Source: Botryosphaeria dothidea
Taxonomy: Eukaryota > Ascomycota > Dothideomycetes > Botryosphaeriales > Botryosphaeriaceae
DNA length: 64,000 nucleotides
Direction: 5' to 3'
Assembly (NCBI GenBank): GCA_011503125.2
Contig: WWBZ02000082.1
Location: forward strand, 3,195,128 to 3,259,127
The notes beneath the pieces were generated by a model, which ran no database searches, was not told the origin of the DNA, and saw nothing but the letters and a program-made list of their open reading frames with translations. This document shows positions 57,008 through 64,000 of the stretch, piece by piece. The position numbers and the translations under genes were made by a program. Every line of letters starts with the position of its first letter. Position 1 is the first letter of the stretch.

Positions 57008-59091
57008 ATACAAGGATGTGTGTGCATTTGAGAATGTGTTTTACTGTGGTCAGCAGCTGATTTGAAACTTTAGACAGATGCTGCAAGAGGCTTTCACTGT
57101 GTAAACATTCAATTCTTGTAGATATGACGACATTCAAAATGTAAATAACTCTCCAAGCACCATTGCTGCCTTCATCTTTGTGGTGACTCGTGTACGCAAC
57201 TGCTTACAGTATCATCTACCTGAACACCTCGAAATGAAGGTGTCAGTTCAAGTGTGCCAGTGATATCTTTATCAAAGCACGTCCTGGAATCTTCTTGAAT
57301 GTGCACCTCATATCGTCCACGCGGCGGCTCAGTCGTGGACGCCTGCATGCGCCCTCACGCTTGGGTCTTTGTTTCCTTACTCGTGCCGCCACTTTCCGTT
57401 CTCTGTCTTCGACCTAAATTAACCTACCGCCTCTTGTGTCTGAAGTTTAAATCCGCACACAACATTGCCAATGTACAGGAAGAAGGTAAAGAACGCAAAA
57501 AGGATGTACACTGCGTCGGAGTCCGAATACACACATTCAGCACAGCAGACAGTTGAGAAAACTATCAAGCCCCGCACTTGCCTGTCTGGTTGGCGTCCGA
57601 GGGCGTAGCATGATGGGGTTTTTAGCTTCCTCTCTGCTCATTTCCTGTTCTGCGGTCGCGATGGAAACTGGATATGCTTGTTTTCTGGTCTGCAGATTCA
57701 ACCGAGTCTCCCTTGACCGCCTTCTCGTGGAAGCGAAAAAGCGAAAGGATCACACGGGGCTGATGAGGACGCAAGGCGTTTGGATTCGCCTGACCGCTTA
57801 GCCTGATTTCGTATTGCTTTCATCCGGCACGAACAGGCGGCAGGATAAATCACCAGCAGCTTTTCGCCCCAGACAAGAAACGTGTTCTCAATCGCCGCAG
57901 ACTCCTTACGCCGCCGCGCGCGTGTGACGCTGCTTGGATGCCGATAACGCTGGCAGGGAAAAGATGCCGCCGGTGACGCTGCCAAGGTACCAGACCCGCG
58001 GGGCAGCAGGATCAGGCAGAGAGCCGGACCAAGCTACCTACGTACGTAATTCTGCAACGTAGGAAGATTTCCCGCCGGCTTCGTCGTCAGAGGAAAGAAA
58101 AGAAAATTGAGGCAATGACGTGCGATGCACGAGCGGGAGGTGTCGCCGGAAAGCGTTATTTCCAGACGCAGTGGCTGAGGGTCTTTGACGTTGAGAATAA
58201 TTTTGTTTGCCCTTGGAATCAGCCGATCATGGCGCGGAAATGACTGTGGGGGAGGGGTTTTTTGGAGGATCGTTTACGTTGGTGGCGAGCGAGGCGGAGT
58301 AGGGTCGAATTCGCGAGGATTCTTGGGGCAAGGGCCGGGAATGCTTGTCAGCAGGTTAATGAGGCGGAGGGAGGGTGGCGGCGGTTGGGCTACGGAAGGA
58401 AACCCGGTGCTGCAAAATGTTGCAGGTTCGCATTTGAGTTACGAGAGCGTGTATCGATGGAGATGATCTGCAGGAGTTGAGAATGTTTGGGAATTCGGTG
58501 GTGGCGATGATTTCGCATGCCCCGGGTAGTCAAAGAGGATCTGTTTTGCAAAGAGGATCGCGGACAGGACTGAGCGAAGTTTAGACCGTTTGGGAAGCCG
58601 AGCGTGGAAGCTTGTGGTTAAAATTGGTCCGTGACTCAGAATCGCTGCAAAAGTCTTGTCCATCCGGCAGGTTGAAGCCTATATGTTCCGATTGGGACGG
58701 AGTGTTACTTTTTCTAGAAGTCGGGGTAATGCAATCAAATGGCTCCACGCGTGAAAACACTGTCCCTATGCCAATCAGCGCTGCCAGATTCTCCGGCTTT
58801 CTTCTAGTGCGTACCTTATCTTGATCTCAGGCCGGGCGCGCTATTCTTGTGCTGCAAACCTTGTTCTTCCCGAGGCAAGTCTTTAGGTTCCAGCGTCTCG
58901 GCTACTGCACGTTGAGCCTTACGATGGTTGCGACTCTGCTACACCCACAACCATGAAACGAAAGCAAATCTGGTAGCAATCATGGTCTATTTGGTATCGC
59001 GAATCTATTTTCCCAGTCTTCTAAAATCATGACCAAAAAACTTTTGCCACAACCAACCGCACCAGCGCCATAATACGGAGTTTCGCGATGC
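57008..59091. other. 2.1 kb intergenic region, no supported gene
   Basis: This lies between the secreted cysteine-rich protein and the adenine deaminase, whose 3' ends converge. Open frames are short and overlapping, none family-like. Confidence 0.5.

Positions 59092-64000
<4,909 letters not shown>

Overview
The window looks like nuclear DNA from a filamentous ascomycete (Pezizomycotina, probably a dothideomycete). The genes carry short introns, mostly 45 to 70 nt, with GT donors, CTGAC or CTAAC branch sites and AG acceptors. The gene content is typically fungal: Zn2Cys6 regulators, a DUF6594 membrane protein, a HET-like membrane protein, a GPI-anchored cupredoxin and small secreted cysteine proteins. 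I reassembled most genes across introns by eye and checked them by codon phase, so exon edges are predictions.

Layout. 1-3437 is the 3' part of a Vps3-like CORVET subunit. 3739-4300 is a GFA-domain protein, 5570-7601 a DENND11/Anr2-like protein and 8056-10836 an F-box protein. From about 10.8 to 19.5 kb the window looks accessory: low gene density, simple repeats, small palindromes, two secreted proteins, a divergent tyrosyl-tRNA-synthetase paralogue (15745-17121) and an aminoglycoside-phosphotransferase-fold protein that has lost its catalytic acids (17709-19519).

19.9-36.2 kb is mostly core: a small unknown protein, a mitochondrial PP2C phosphatase, a HERP/Usa1-like ubiquitin-like membrane protein, phosphatidylserine decarboxylase (read with about six frame changes), a MIF-domain protein, a CENP-X/Mhf2 homologue and a cupredoxin. 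37.3-47.1 kb holds a decayed secreted metalloprotease-like gene, a J-domain protein fused to two retropepsin-like domains, a DUF6594 protein and a HET-like membrane gene with four in-frame stops.

47.3-55.3 kb groups a RidA-type protein, a short-chain dehydrogenase, an FAD monooxygenase and a Zn2Cys6 regulator. This may be a small catabolic or secondary-metabolite cluster. 56.6-57.0 kb encodes an eight-cysteine secreted protein and 59.1-60.3 kb an adenine deaminase. The window ends inside a conserved Zn2Cys6 regulator behind a 3.3 kb GC-rich leader.

The most unusual items are the J-domain/double-retropepsin fusion, the tyrosyl-tRNA-synthetase paralogue with a changed tyrosine pocket, and the APH-fold pseudokinase. 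Several frame breaks lie at short homopolymers and may be assembly errors rather than biology.
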